Source: Rhabdophis nuchalis
Lineage: Eukaryota > Chordata > Lepidosauria > Squamata > Natricidae
Assembly (NCBI GenBank): GCA_039707465.1
Contig: CM077648.1
Span: 75,826,119-75,890,118, forward strand
Reading direction: 5' to 3'
Length of the DNA: 64,000 nt
In this document: piece after piece, positions 20,770 to 32,668 of the stretch
How positions within the stretch are numbered: the first letter of the stretch is position 1
Layout of the letters: each line of letters begins with the position of its first letter
Notes under the pieces: generated by a model
The model's database searches: none
What the model saw: only the letters and a program-made list of their open reading frames with translations
Told to the model about the DNA's origin: nothing
Position numbers and translations under genes: made by a program

Positions 20770-23700
20770 ATGCTACTGCGAGAGTCCCCGCTCTCGCAGG
20801 TCTGGCCCTCCTCTTTAACGAGGGCCTGCCTTGATGAGGGATTTATTAATCCGGAGAGGTGGGCAAAGCGCGGCCTTAGGGGTTTTTTAGTTAGAAATTT
20901 GTTGTTTATTTTAGGGGGTACCAGGGAGGGGGGAGGGTGTAGACAGGTTGAGATTAGTAAGAAGGGAACGGGCCGAGCCAGCAGACTACGGAAGGAGGCG
21001 GATGGATCCGCTAAGAGGGGGGACACACGGGTCGTTTCCACGGAGGGCCTACCCATCGAGAGGTTGGTGGGGAGAGGCAGATCCGATGGGAGACAAATCC
21101 CATCCTCCCGGTTGGGGGCACGAGGCCGATGGCTGCAAACGGTCAGGTGCCACAACCCCCGCAGGCTAGGTGGTCAGGGAGTACAGAGCCAGGGCCTGCG
21201 GCTGATGTTTTGTAACGCTAGGTCCGTGGTCAACAAAGCCCCCCTCGTCCATGACCTTGTGTCAGAGGGGGAGCCGGACCTGGCAGGAATTGCGGAGACC
21301 TGGTTGGGCCACGAGGGTGGACTCCCCCTCGTTGAAATGTGCCCACCAGGTTACCGTGCTTTTCATCAGCCCCGGGCCCTAGGTAGGGGTGGTGGGGTAG
21401 CGGTTATTGTTAGGGAAGGTCTTGAGCCGAGAGAGAACATTGTGCCGCAGACTACCGGTTGTGAGTCCCTCTGCGTGAAGTGGGGCCTAGGGAGGCAGTT
21501 GGGCTTGCTGGTTGTATACCTGGCTCCCCGCTATGTAACAGCAGCCCTGTCCGAGCTCCTGGAGGTGATCGCTACGGTGGCAGTTGAGACCCCCAGACTT
21601 GTAGTCATGGGGGACTTTAATCTGCCATCGGCGGGCGAATCATCCGCGGTAGCTCGGGAGTTCATGGCTTCCATGACGGCCATGGACCTGACCCAATTAA
21701 TTCAAGGCCCCACTCACGAGGGTGGACACACACCGGATCTCATCTTTGTCTCAGGCCAATGGAAGAGTGATCTGGGTCTAGGGGATATAGCCATCACGCC
21801 CTTGTCATGGTCAGACCACTCACTTCTCCGTCTCGACTTTCCAACCGCTGCCCCTCACCGCGGGGAGGCGGAACCCGAGTCGCCTATCTGGTTCCGCCCC
21901 AGGCGCCTGATGGACCCTGATGGGTTCCAGGCGGCGCTTGGGCCACTTCCTGTACCCCTGACCCGCGCCCCGATGGAGGACCTCGTGGCCACATGGAATA
22001 CTGCGACCACGGGAGCCTTGGATCGGGTCGCGCCCTTGCGGCCTCTCTTGCGGCGGCGAGCCACCCTGGCTCCTTGGTTTACCGAGGAGCTGAGGGTGAT
22101 GAAACGCCACAAGAGATGCCTAGAGAGAAGATGGAGGTCTACCCGCTCTGAATCTGACCGGACACAGGTAAGAGCCCATTTACGGACTTACATTGTGGCG
22201 CTGAGAGTGGCCAAACGTCATCATTGTGCCACTCTCATAGCATCCGCAGATAACCGCCCTGCCGCCCTGTTTAGGGTGACTCGCTCCCTCCTTCAACAGA
22301 GGGTGCGGGAAGCCCCCCTACAGGGCAGAGCAGAGGAATTTGTGTCTTATCTGCAGGAGAAAACCGCTCAGATACAGAACGAGTTAGCCCCCATTGCTGG
22401 CCCAGTGGAATGCCACGAGGCGGATCTTGTTTGGGAGGAATTTGACTCCGTTACTTCCGAGGATATGGACAGGTTACGTGGGCGACTGCGAGCCACCACA
22501 TGTTTACTGGACCCGTGTCCCTCCTGGCTTGTACTGGCATCCTGGGAGGTGACAGGAGGCTGGCTCCAAGAGGTTGTCAACGCTTCCTTGAGTGAGGATT
22601 CCTTGCCTGCCTCTCTTAAAGAGGCTATGGTGAGGCCACTCCTGAAGAAGCCCTCTTTGGACCCAGCTTTACTATCCAACTATTGTCCTGTCTCCAACCT
22701 TCCCTTTTTGGTGAAGATTGTTGAGAGTGTGGTGGCACAACAGTTTCCCCGTCACCTGGAGGAAGTTGATTATCTAGACCCGCGCCAGTCCGGCTTTCGG
22801 CCCGGGCATAGCACCGAGACGGCATTGGTCGCGTTGGTGGATGATCTCTGGAGGGCCAGAGATGGGGGTTGTTCCTCCATCCTGGTTCTATTAGACCTTT
22901 TGGCGGCTTTCGATACCATCGACCATGGTATCCTATTGCATCGGCTGGGGGGGTTGGGGGTGGGAGGCACCGTTTTACGGTGGTTCTCCTCCTACCTCTC
23001 TGGCCGATCGCAATTTGTGTTGACAGGAGAGCAGAGGTCGACCTCGAGACCCCTCACATGTGGGGTGCCTCAGGGGTCGGTCCTCTCGCCTCTCCTGTTC
23101 AACACATATGTGAAGCCGCTGGGTGAGATCATCCGGGGTTTTGGGGTAGAGTATCATCTCTACGCTGATGATACTCAGCTGTATATATCTACCCCAAACC
23201 ACCCCAACGATGCCGTAGCGGTGATGTGCCAGTGCCTGGAAGCCGTGCGGATCTGGATGGGAAGTAACGGACTCAGGCTCAACCCGACCAAGACCGAGTG
23301 GCTGTAGTTTCCTGCTGCCCGATTCAACCAGCTGATTCCATCTCTGGCCATAGGGGGCGAACATCTTGCCCCTGTGGATGGGGCGCGCAACTTGGGTGTC
23401 CTCCTGGATGCCCGGCTGTCCATGGAAGATCAAGTGACAGCCGTGGCCAGGAGGGCATTTTACCAGGTTCGCCTGGTACGCCAGTTGCGCCCCCTATTGG
23501 ATCGGGACGCCCTTCGCACAGTCACTCATGCTCTCGTGACATCCTGACTGGACTATTGCAACTCTCTCTACATGGGGCTCCCCTTGAGGTGCACCCGGAG
23601 ACTTCAGTTGGTCCAGAACGCAGCCGCGCGAGCAATAATGGGAACCCCTAGGTTTACCCATGTTACACCACTCTTGCGCGAGCTGCACTGGCTACCTGTC

Positions 23701-24009
23701 GTCTTTCGGGTGCGCTTCAAGGTGTTAGTTATCATCTTCAAAGCGCTCCATGGCTCGGGACCTAGTTATCTGCGGGATCGGATCCTGCCCCATACATCCT
23801 CACGGCCGATTCGCTCCCACAGAGAGGGACCTCTCCGGGTGCCGTCCACTAGACTTTGTCAGCAGGCGATGCCCAGGGGAAGGGCTCTCTCTGTGGCGGG
23901 CCCTGCCCTCTGGAACGACCTTCCCCCCGACATTAGAACAACCACGGACCTCCGCTCCTTCCGCCTAAAACTAAAAACACATCTTTTTCGCTTGGCCGGC
24001 CTAGGGTAG
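20770..24009 (+). pseudogene. L2-like LINE polyprotein (endonuclease-RT), two stops
   Basis: One reading frame of 1,080 codons, open for the first 845. Residues 1-140 are basic and unrecognised. An APE-type endonuclease covers about 143-356 (FCNARS at 147, ETWL at 176, GDFN at 281-284, SDH at 348-350). Reverse transcriptase follows from about 615: [14 protein letters not shown], motif A with D709 in [13 protein letters not shown], motif B GVPQGSVLSPLLF, motif C YADD at 798-801. Catalytic residues of both enzymes are present. The frame is closed by TAG at 23305-23307, where the 2.1-kb copy has TGG, and by TGA at 23545-23547, where that copy has CGA. Both are single-base G-to-A or C-to-T changes. 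Beyond them the C-terminus runs to the normal stop at 24009. Otherwise no frameshift is seen, so this copy inserted recently in relative terms. Confidence 0.85.
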
Positions 24010-24195
24010 TCTCTTTTAAGGTTAGGGGATATTATAAGGGATTTTAGCGCAGGGTTATTTGTTTAATCTATTTTTATTTAGTTTAGTCATTTATTTATAT
24101 TTGTATTTTTAATTTTGTACTTTGTTGATTTTAGTTGTTTTTAATTCCCTGTGCCCCGCTTCGAGTCCCTTCGGGGAGAGAGAGCGGATTAGAAA

Positions 24196-25430
<1,235 letters not shown>

Positions 25431-26235
25431 TTTTCAGAGCTTCTACCATAAATTAAAAACCTTTTATTTGCCCATGTAGTTCTTCAATTTCAGCATCTAC
25501 CTTATCAACTGCTGCTCTAATAATTATTTATTAACTTGATTTTATTGTTATATTATTTTATAACTTGACTTTTATTGCAGAACGTAATTTCAATTTTGAC
25601 TGGTCTGATGGCTTCAAATTGGGAAGCTGGATGTTAATGCTGTAAATAAATAATATTCAGTGCATTTTGATATTCATGTCTATCAGCTTTACATTTGTTA
25701 GAAGCTATATTTTTACCCACATTACTGGAATAAAAAATAGAAAACACATAACAGTTTCACAGTAATTTGTTTCTTTTGGTATCTTTGTACATTTAAGAAT
25801 AATCATTTTTGCAGTTAGAAAGTAATTATCTCAAAATAAGCTGCCTATTCATTGATGATGACCAAGCCAAATTCCAGCTAGGCTGCATAATAGTTTTCAG
25901 GCATAATATAATGCAAAAAGCATTCCCATTGCTTTTCATTATATTTCACTGATGCAGAGATTTTGTCTGAGTAGTATTATTTATTGTTAGTTTTCACTAC
26001 TACTTCTTTTTACCAGTAAACAAGATATAGTACTTTTAAACTAAATTGCAGCTTAGCAATATTTTAAAAGATTTTTTAAAAATCATTTTGAAAGATCACT
26101 TTACAACTAAAGTCAAAAGCTAAAATATTCCTGCCTCAAATGATTGCAAAAGTAAGTAATTTAGGTCATGTGATAAAGATATGAAAAATGGATAATTTCA
26201 ATTTCTTAATTGCTCTATTCCAGAGCAAACTAGAA
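25431..26235. other. No recognisable feature
   Basis: AT-rich; no supported gene or repeat. Confidence 0.4.
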
Positions 26236-26239
26236 TATA

Positions 26240-26324
26240 CATACATAACATAAATACATGCATACATGCATACATGCATACATGCATACATGCATACATG
26301 CATACATACATACATACATACATA
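26240..26324 (+). repeat. (CATACATG)n / (CATA)n microsatellite
   Basis: Tandem CATACATG octamers grading into CATA tetramers. Confidence 0.9.
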
Positions 26325-26520
26325 CCGGTAATGGTTTGGTGGCCTGGGTTGCTGGAACCAGCAGCGACCCAGGCGTGCCATGCCCCCGAACTGGTTCTCT
26401 TGTTTTTTGCTTCTATGCATATGTACCGTATCTGCCGGCGTATAAGACGACTTTTTTGCCCTGAAAAACATGCCTCCAAGTGGGGGGGTCGTCTTATACG
26501 CCGGGTCATCCGCGAGGTCC

Positions 26521-27205
26521 CCTTCTTGCAAGTCTACGCGCAATGGTTTCCTCTTTCCCCTCTGTCAAGTCTCTCTCGCACGCGATGGTTTCCTCTTTCC
26601 CCCTCTCTTTCTCCTCCATGCAAGTCTCTCCCTCGCATGGAGAGGGAGAGACTTGCGTGAGGGAGACTTGACAGAGGGGAAAGAGGAAAACATCGCGCGC
26701 GAGGGAGAGACTTGCATGGAGGAGAAAGAGAGGGGGAAAGAGGAAACCATCGCGCGCGCGAGGGAGAGACTTGCATGGAGGAGAAAGAGGGGGGGAAAGA
26801 GGAAAACATCGCGCGCGCGATGTTTTCCTCTTTCCCCCCCTCTTTCTCCTCCATGCAAGTCTCTCCCTCGCGCGCGCGATGGTTTCCTCTTTCCCCTCTG
26901 TCAAGTCTCCCTCGCGCGCGATGTTTTCCTCTTTCCCCTCTGTCAAGTCTCCCTCGCGCGATGTTTTCCTCTTTCCCCCCTCTTTCTCCTCCATGCAAGT
27001 CTCTCCCTCGCGCGCGCGATGATTTCCTCTTTCCCCCTCTCTTTCTCCTCCATGCAAGTCTCTCCCTCGCGCGCGATGTTTTCCTCTTTCCCCTCTGTCA
27101 AGTCTCCCTCGCGCGATGTTTTCCTCTTTCCCCCTCTCTTTCTCCTCCATGCAAGTCTCTCCCTCGGGGGCGATGGTTTCCTCTTTCCCCTCCGTGCAAG
27201 TCTCC
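26521..27205. repeat. Inverted and direct repeat array in the Tigger 5' region
   Basis: About a dozen units built from the same parts: TTTTCCTCTTTCCCC, then either CTCTTTCTCCTCCATGCAAG or CTGTCAAG, then TCTCCCTCGCGCG. Units point one way at 26541-26640, the opposite way at 26640-26820, and back again at 26820-27205, so long stem-loops are possible (for example around 26640 and 26820). Units are joined by CGCGCGCG blocks. Long open frames here on both strands are artefacts of the low-complexity array. Confidence 0.9.
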
Positions 27206-27207
27206 GC

Positions 27208-27520
27208 GCGGATGGCTCTGGACGCCATCCGGGAGAGGAGGAACGTGAAGGGGACAGCCGTTACCACAGAGCGCGCGAGACAGAGAGAGAGAGAGAGGCC
27301 CAGAACGAGAGTGTAACAGACACACAGGGGAAAGAGACAAGAGGGGAATGAGGAAACCATCGCGCGCAAAAGATAGCCACGCGCGTGCGTGGAAAAGCGG
27401 CAAGTCTCTGCGCAGCTGCAGATGGCTCTGGACGCCATTCGGGGAGACGAGGAACGTGAAGGGGACAGCCATCACCACAGAGCGCGCGAGACAGAGAGAG
27501 AGAGGCCCAGAGAGAGAGAG
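27208..27520 (+). repeat. Tandem duplication of a CpG-rich segment
   Basis: The segment ATGGCTCTGGACGCCATCCG ... ACAGAGCGCGCGAGACAGAG at about 27211-27300 recurs at 27421-27510 with few differences, a 210-bp spacing. Each copy ends in a GA-rich run. It lies just upstream of the transposase start and could be its promoter region, which is inference. Confidence 0.8.
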
Positions 27521-27652
27521 AGAGAGAGAGAGAGACGAAACAAAACAAAACAAAACAAAGCAAAACAGGCCACACCTTCCAGCTCTCAAAATAAATTCCA
27601 GTCATTGTATTGTTGATATTTGTCCAGCAGTCAAACTCCTATCAACCCTATC

Positions 27653-28978
27653 ATGGCACCAAAAAGAAAGAAATATGAGGCAAGTTTTAAACTTAAAGTT
27701 GTAAACTTTGCCAGGGAACATAATAATTGTGCTGCTGCAAGACAATATGGAGTAACAGAAAAGATGGTTCGGGACTGGAAATCAAATGAAAAAGCATTAA
27801 AGAGTATGCCAAGGGGTAAGTGTGCATTAAGAAGAGGCATCGCACACTGGCCAGAACTTGAAAAACATGTAGCAGATATGGTGGCTGAGCATCGCCAAAA
27901 CGGTTATGTGGTGACACGAAATAAAATACGCTTGTTTGCACTTCAGTGGGCCAAATCTAACCCCGATCACAGCAACAATTTTAAGGCCACTATATCCTGG
28001 TGTAGTAGATTCATGGCAAGGCATGATCTGGTACTAAGGCAAAAGACAAAAATTGCCCAAAAATTACCTGCAGATCTGGATAATAAAGTGGATAGTTTCC
28101 ATCGATACGTAATAAAAAAGCGCACTAAACATGGCTATGCGCTAAGTAATATTGGAAATATGGATGAAACTCCAATGAATTTTGATATGATTGGAAATAA
28201 AACTGTCCATCATAAAGGTGAGAAAACTATTTTGATAAAAACAACAGGACATGAGAAGTCAAGTTTTACAGTGGTACTAGCATGCACAGCTGATGGCAAC
28301 AAACTGAAACCTATGATTATTTTTAAAAGGAAAACCATGCCAAAACTCAAGTTCCCTGCTGGTTGTTTTGTGCACGTGCATGAAAAAGGCTGGATGGATG
28401 AGGAGGGTGTGAAACTATGGCTGGATAATGTATGGAGCAGACGACCAGGTGGTCTACTTCAAAAACGTAGTCTACTTGTGTGGGATATGTTCAGGGCTCA
28501 TTTAACTCCCACCACCAAGGAAAGGCTTGCGAGAATAAAAACAGATGCAGCAGTTATTCCTGCAGGATTGACATCATTGGTACAGCCCCTGGATGTGTGC
28601 CTAAACAAGCCTTTTAAAGATCGCATTCGAGAACAGTGGAATGAATGGATGGTTAGCGGCGAAAAGTCATACACAAAAGGAGGAAACATGCGTGCTCCAC
28701 AGTTGGATGTTTTGTGCCAATTTGTCATAAAAGCCTGGAATGATATTGATGCACAAACAGTAATCAAGTCTTTCAAGAAGTGTGGCATATCAAATTCATT
28801 AGATGGTATGGAGGACGAGTACTTGTGGCAAGATGAAGATGAAGAGGAAGCTAAAGCTGAGGCCACATCATCTGACACGGAATTAGATCCATACGATGAC
28901 TGCCTTACAACTGTATCACAAGATGTCATTGATGAACTTTTAATATCAGATGACGAACAGGAGTTTGAAGGCTTTTAA
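27653..28978 (+). CDS. Tigger/pogo-type DDE transposase, intact
   Basis: Predicted 441-residue transposase that would cut and reinsert the element by recognising its ends. The ATG at 27653 has A at -3 and G at +4, a strong initiation context; the 11 codons upstream lack an ATG. Residues 4-44 form a basic helix-turn-helix (YEASFKLKVVNFAREHNN, then ARQYGVTEKMVRDW). Residues 66-140 form a CENP-B-type second DNA-binding domain (GYVVTRNKIRLFALQW). The DDE core has D171 in NMDETPMNF, D278 in LLVWDMFRAH and D314 in SLVQPLDVCLNKPFK, the DDD arrangement usual for pogo/Tigger. The C-terminus is strongly acidic (DEDEEEA at 394, SDDEQEFEGF at the end). No stop, frameshift or missing catalytic residue is visible. 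It is the only gene in the window that looks functional. A domesticated host gene is unlikely because the terminal repeats are intact. Confidence 0.93.
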   Translation: MAPKRKKYEASFKLKVVNFAREHNNCAAARQYGVTEKMVRDWKSNEKALKSMPRGKCALRRGIAHWPELEKHVADMVAEHRQNGYVVTRNKIRLFALQWAKSNPDHSNNFKATISWCSRFMARHDLVLRQKTKIAQKLPADLDNKVDSFHRYVIKKRTKHGYALSNIGNMDETPMNFDMIGNKTVHHKGEKTILIKTTGHEKSSFTVVLACTADGNKLKPMIIFKRKTMPKLKFPAGCFVHVHEKGWMDEEGVKLWLDNVWSRRPGGLLQKRSLLVWDMFRAHLTPTTKERLARIKTDAAVIPAGLTSLVQPLDVCLNKPFKDRIREQWNEWMVSGEKSYTKGGNMRAPQLDVLCQFVIKAWNDIDAQTVIKSFKKCGISNSLDGMEDEYLWQDEDEEEAKAEATSSDTELDPYDDCLTTVSQDVIDELLISDDEQEFEGF

Positions 28979-29546
28979 AGGGAAACTGTCACGCCAGCAA
29001 ACTTGCCCGGCACTTGCTCTCTCCCTCTATTTGTTATCTTCCTTCTATCATTGACAGTTCCAGTTTGGTTAACAGCTTAGAAAACAAACAGCATGGTAGC
29101 TCCCATAGGTTTATTGTTCCATTCAGCTTTAGTGAATTAGCCTCTGGCATTTACTATTGGCTGGTATAATACAGGAGGGGGAGGGGTCTTAGCCACCCTC
29201 ACACTATTTACCTTATGAACATTCCTTTGGGAGCTCAGCAAGGTCTGACGAAGGGGGCATGTCCCTAGTAACATGTTACCTATCCCGTGGTTTTGCTGAT
29301 CCAATGTTTATGCTCTTGATGTGCAACTTGCACTGTTTTATGTTTACTGTACGTGTTTGATAACATACAGCCTTGTGACAGTTTTCCTGCATGTCATAAG
29401 CATTTGAATATAAATTAACATGTTGAAATCAAATCTGATGTTCTTTTACGTTTTATTTGGGGTGTGGAAGGTGTGCGGAAGAGGGGGTAGTCTTATACGG
29501 CGAGTATATAACAAACTCTATATTTTGAGTGGAAATGATGGGGGGG
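28979..29546 (+). other. 3' non-coding region of the Tigger element
   Basis: Between the transposase stop and the right sub-terminal repeats. It contains no clear second gene. GAATATAAATTAA near 29406 is AT-rich, but I see no canonical AATAAA close to the stop codon. Confidence 0.5.
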
Positions 29547-29696
29547 TCGTCTTATACGCCCAGTCGTCTTATACGCCGACAAATACGGTAGAACAATTTT
29601 TATTGCACTGTGCATGTGCACACAACACACATCAAGCATATGTGCATGCTTGAAGTGCCCATGAGTGAACCGGCAGTAGTGACTGCTAGAACCCAC

Positions 29697-29699
<3 letters not shown>

Positions 29700-29730
<31 letters not shown>
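29700..29730 (+). repeat. (GT)n microsatellite
   Basis: About fifteen GT dinucleotides within the hAT-like flank of the Tigger. Confidence 0.9.
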
Positions 29731-29732
<2 letters not shown>

Positions 29733-30249
29733 ACCTCTGGCTGGCCACGCCCACCCCTCCCAGGAGTCTCCACATGGCTTGTTTTGGATGCGAGGTAAGT
29801 GCAGGGCCTGCATGGAGGCTCAGGGAGGGGAGAAAATGGGCCACCCGGAAGGCCTCTGGAGCCTGGGAAAGGTGAAAATGCCCTCCCCTTCGCCATGGTG
29901 CTGGAGACTGACTAGGTCTTGCCCACCATGGCTATGCCCACCCAGCAACCAGCCAGAGAACCCATTGCTGAAATGTTTGAAGCCCACCCCTGCATTTACC
30001 CAATAGCTTCTATATTATTCAGATAACTTTTACCTCTACCTTCAAATCAAGCTATAGCTTCCCAAGTTGAGGAGGAAAGCAAAAAGCCTCTGCATATTCT
30101 AAAGAATTCACAAACTTGTTTTTAGGAACAAGATCACGGTATGTTTAACAGAAGTGTCACGCTTAATGAATGGATGAATGAGAGCCATTTCTATTTTGAA
30201 CATTTATCCATGTTCAGAAAGGACCTATGCAGAAATAATGCATCTATGC

Positions 30250-30497
30250 CAGGGATCCCCAATCTCAGCCCACTGCCCACTAATGGGCCAAAGCCCATTC
30301 AGAATTGGGCTGTGCAAGTAGGTGCTCGTGCAGTTCTACTGGCGGGCACTCGTCCCCATGCACAAAACTCCATTTGTGTCTACCTGCTGTTTACATAAAT
30401 GGAGCTGCGTGCACATGTGCCTCCTACTCACATGAAATAATCTCCTCTCCCCTCTCTCCCCCCTCAGCTGCCAAGCCAGAAAGTTTGGGGACTGCTG
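30250..30497. mobile_element. 248-bp hAT element (GATCCCCAATC type)
   Basis: Begins CAGGGATCCCCAATCTCAGC and ends AAGTTTGGGGACTGCTG. It resembles the 247-bp copy at 17373 in ends, interior (CACAAAACTCCATTTG-like, CCAAGCCAGAAAG) and length. Flanks ATCTATGC and AACTACAG share only some positions. Confidence 0.7.
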
Positions 30498-31337
30498 AAC
30501 TACAGAACTAGTTATCATATATCTTAATTATTATTATTTTTTTAGCAATCATGATTGTCTTGATTCTTCTTAGTGGACTTTAGTGGAATTTAATTGTGCT
30601 CAAAATCAACTGCTTGAAATTAATGAAGCAAGTTAGTCATCAAAAACAGAAATGGCTGAATTCAACTAAATGTTAATGCAACTCATTTTAGTATTCTTAT
30701 TGCTCTGAAATAGATTATTTGACAAATAACCATATCCTTGCGATTACAATAAGCTGCAATTACAAGACAAATCAAGAAGGAGTGATCAGATACATTTCTA
30801 TTTCAAAATGTACCTGTTATATTTTCCTCCACAATAACTTGTATGAGTCAAATTTATGAGGATTAAAACATTTTCCCTCATGAGTAGCATTTTTCTTTTC
30901 TTTTTTGCTTTTAAAAGTATCACATTCGCTTGTTATCAGGGAATAAAATGACTGAACTTACTTTTAGCAAACAGGGCTATGATGTAATTCAAACAAATCT
31001 GAATATGTTCTTGAATGACTTAGTGCCTTAATCAAAAAGGAGTTAAACTGAATGGGAAAAAAGAAATACAATTTTCTGCATTTCCAGAACATCTTATTGA
31101 ATAACCCATTGGAGTTAGACCTGACTGATCTGAACTATGCATTTGAAGAAACGTCTGTGACAGTTTTGAAGTTTGCTGTGGAACAGAGTGTATCAACACT
31201 GATTTTAATTAACACCTGTCTCAAGATGAAAGCTCTCTTACAGAAAGAATTTTTTCTACAACAGCCTTGCATGAAAGTTATGCAACTGAAGATATGGGAA
31301 AACGGATGCCTTAAGGCAGTCCTTCTCAGGCTGGGTC
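30498..31337. other. No recognisable feature
   Basis: AT-rich sequence; frames are short and unrecognised. Confidence 0.4.
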
Positions 31338-31345
31338 TCCTAGGT

Positions 31346-31480
31346 CAGGGGTCTCCAACCTTTGCAACTTTAAGTCTGAAGGACTTCAGCTCCCAGAGTT
31401 CTCCAGCCAGCAAAGCTGGCTGGAGAACTCTGGGAGCTGAAGTCCTTCAGACTTAAAGTTGCAAAGGTTGGAGACCCCTG
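31346..31480. mobile_element. 135-bp palindromic hAT MITE with perfect TSD
   Basis: A textbook copy: starts CAGGGGTCTCCAACC and ends as its exact reverse complement. The arms are almost identical, and the flanks are TCCTAGGT at 31338-31345 and 31481-31488. Confidence 0.92.
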
Positions 31481-31488
31481 TCCTAGGT

Positions 31489-32230
31489 AGATGGAGTTAC
31501 AACTTCCACTGGGCAGTAGGTAAATGCCTAACACTTTTTGGGGAGAGGACAAATGGAAAGGCTCCTTTAGGAGATGTTTCTCCACATGCTTTATTTTTCA
31601 GGGTTGATAATGCAAAAAGTTAGAAAGTAAAGTTCTAACATCCATAATGAAAATGTAAGTATCATCCTAAACGTTTGAAAAACTAGAATCAGAATTGTGA
31701 CAATTTAAGACTATTAGACTTGGCTCACAAAAAATCTATAATCATAAGATGGCAGGGAAGAGATACAGGAAAATCTTAACTTGTTGCTACTGTTTAGTAC
31801 TCATTGGGACTTTTGCTGCCCACACCTTGTAGCCTGAGCATTGCTGGTAGATTTTGAAGGCCAGAATAAAGAGTAAGAATCTATGGATATTGTCTGGGAG
31901 AAGAAGTACCAATATTTCATCCTGCTTCAGGTACCAATAAATAGATAAATAAAAAGAGGAAGTGGTGTTTCTGTACAAAACTTGTCCAATCAAAATTCAG
32001 GAAGAAAACTCCAAACTAGCTCTGATCTTTTAAGGATGTTAGCTTTGCTAATTACTTGATTTAATAACCTCTCCTTTAGTCAGGATTTGGGGAAGGGGTA
32101 TGTAAGTATGTATGTATGTATGTATCATGTCTCCCTTGAATGACTCCTCTGACTTTTCCTCAGAAGCTGGCTTGAGAGGATGAGCTCATTCTTGGCACAT
32201 CAGGAATGGGGTTAATTAATGACTCTGAAC
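31489..32230. other. No recognisable feature; short (GTAT)n
   Basis: Contains a (GTAT)n run at about 32100-32125. Otherwise nothing supported. Confidence 0.45.
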
Positions 32231-32595
32231 TGCTGGGTGAAAGAGATTTGAAAGAGATGATCATCACAGAGACCTGGCTTCATCCACTTGGACGGATGCG
32301 TCTGTGGCGCTAACTAACTGCACCACACACCGCTTTGACAGAAACAACAACTCTGGTAAAAGCAAAGGTGGAGGACTGTGTATTTACACACATAATAACT
32401 GGTGTACTAACAGTAGAGTTGCTTATACACACTGTTCTGCAGACGTGGAATTCTCAACTGTCATTTGTCGGCCATCTTATTTACCTAGAGAGATTTCTGT
32501 TATAGTTATCACTGCTGTCTATATTCCACCTGATACAAATGTTAGCACAACGCTCAAACCAATTTCATTGTAATTTTATTACAATGTCAATAAAG

Positions 32596-32667
<72 letters not shown>

Positions 32668-32668
32668 T
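32231..32668 (+). mobile_element. Internally deleted LINE: endonuclease piece joined to 3' tail
   Basis: The frame shows ITETWLHP, then FDRNNNSGKSKGGGLCIYTH, VICRPSYLPREISVIVITAV and YIPPDTN, an APE-type endonuclease segment. At about 32545 it passes directly into a typical LINE end (TTACAATGTCAATAAAG) and a long (ATT)n tail (32597-32667). The RT and the rest of the protein are absent. The endonuclease is of the same group as the fragment at 1-1330. One in-frame break is present near 32310. Confidence 0.7.
32597..32667 (+). repeat. (ATT)n tail
   Basis: About 23 ATT units at the LINE 3' end. Confidence 0.95.

Larger units (their letters stand above)
26426..29588 (+). mobile_element. Complete pogo/Tigger transposon
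   Basis: Inverted ends of about 26 bp: CCGTATCTGCCGGCGTATAA on the left and the reverse complement of CCGTATTTGTCGGCGTATAA on the right, flanked by TA (26424-26425 and 29589-29590). The sub-terminal motif GTCGTCTTATACGCC is repeated inside each end (about 26488, 29547 and 29562). Between the ends lie a GC-rich repeat array, a duplicated CpG-rich segment, an intact transposase gene and a 580-bp AT-balanced 3' part. The intact gene, matching ends and TA duplication mean that it could be, or recently was, autonomous. Confidence 0.92.
26325..29995. mobile_element. Probable hAT element hosting the Tigger insertion
   Basis: Sequence left of the Tigger (26325-26425: GGTTGCTGGAACCAGCAGCG) and right of it (29589-29995: GAACCGGCAGTAGTGACTGC, GGCCACGCCCACC, ending GAAGCCCACCCCTG) resembles the interior and end of the CAGTGGTGGG hATs elsewhere in the window. 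The left terminus is not clear, so limits are approximate. Confidence 0.4.

Noticed and set aside
20948..24009. Minus-strand and alternate-frame open frames across the L2 (up to 152 residues)
   Set aside because: Shadows of a GC-rich coding sequence; the plus frame has the endonuclease and RT motifs.
26541..27205. CRISPR array or satellite
   Set aside because: Units vary, change orientation and have no unique spacers of equal length; the context is a eukaryotic transposon.
26470..27605. Several long frames of 100-310 residues on both strands (Phe/Pro/Ser-rich or Glu/Arg-rich)
   Set aside because: They translate the inverted repeat array in different frames; composition is repetitive, strands overlap fully and no family signature is present.
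27653..28978. Domesticated host gene of the POGK/JRK type
   Set aside because: The frame lies inside intact terminal repeats with a TA duplication, and all catalytic Asp residues are kept, so a transposon gene is the simpler reading.
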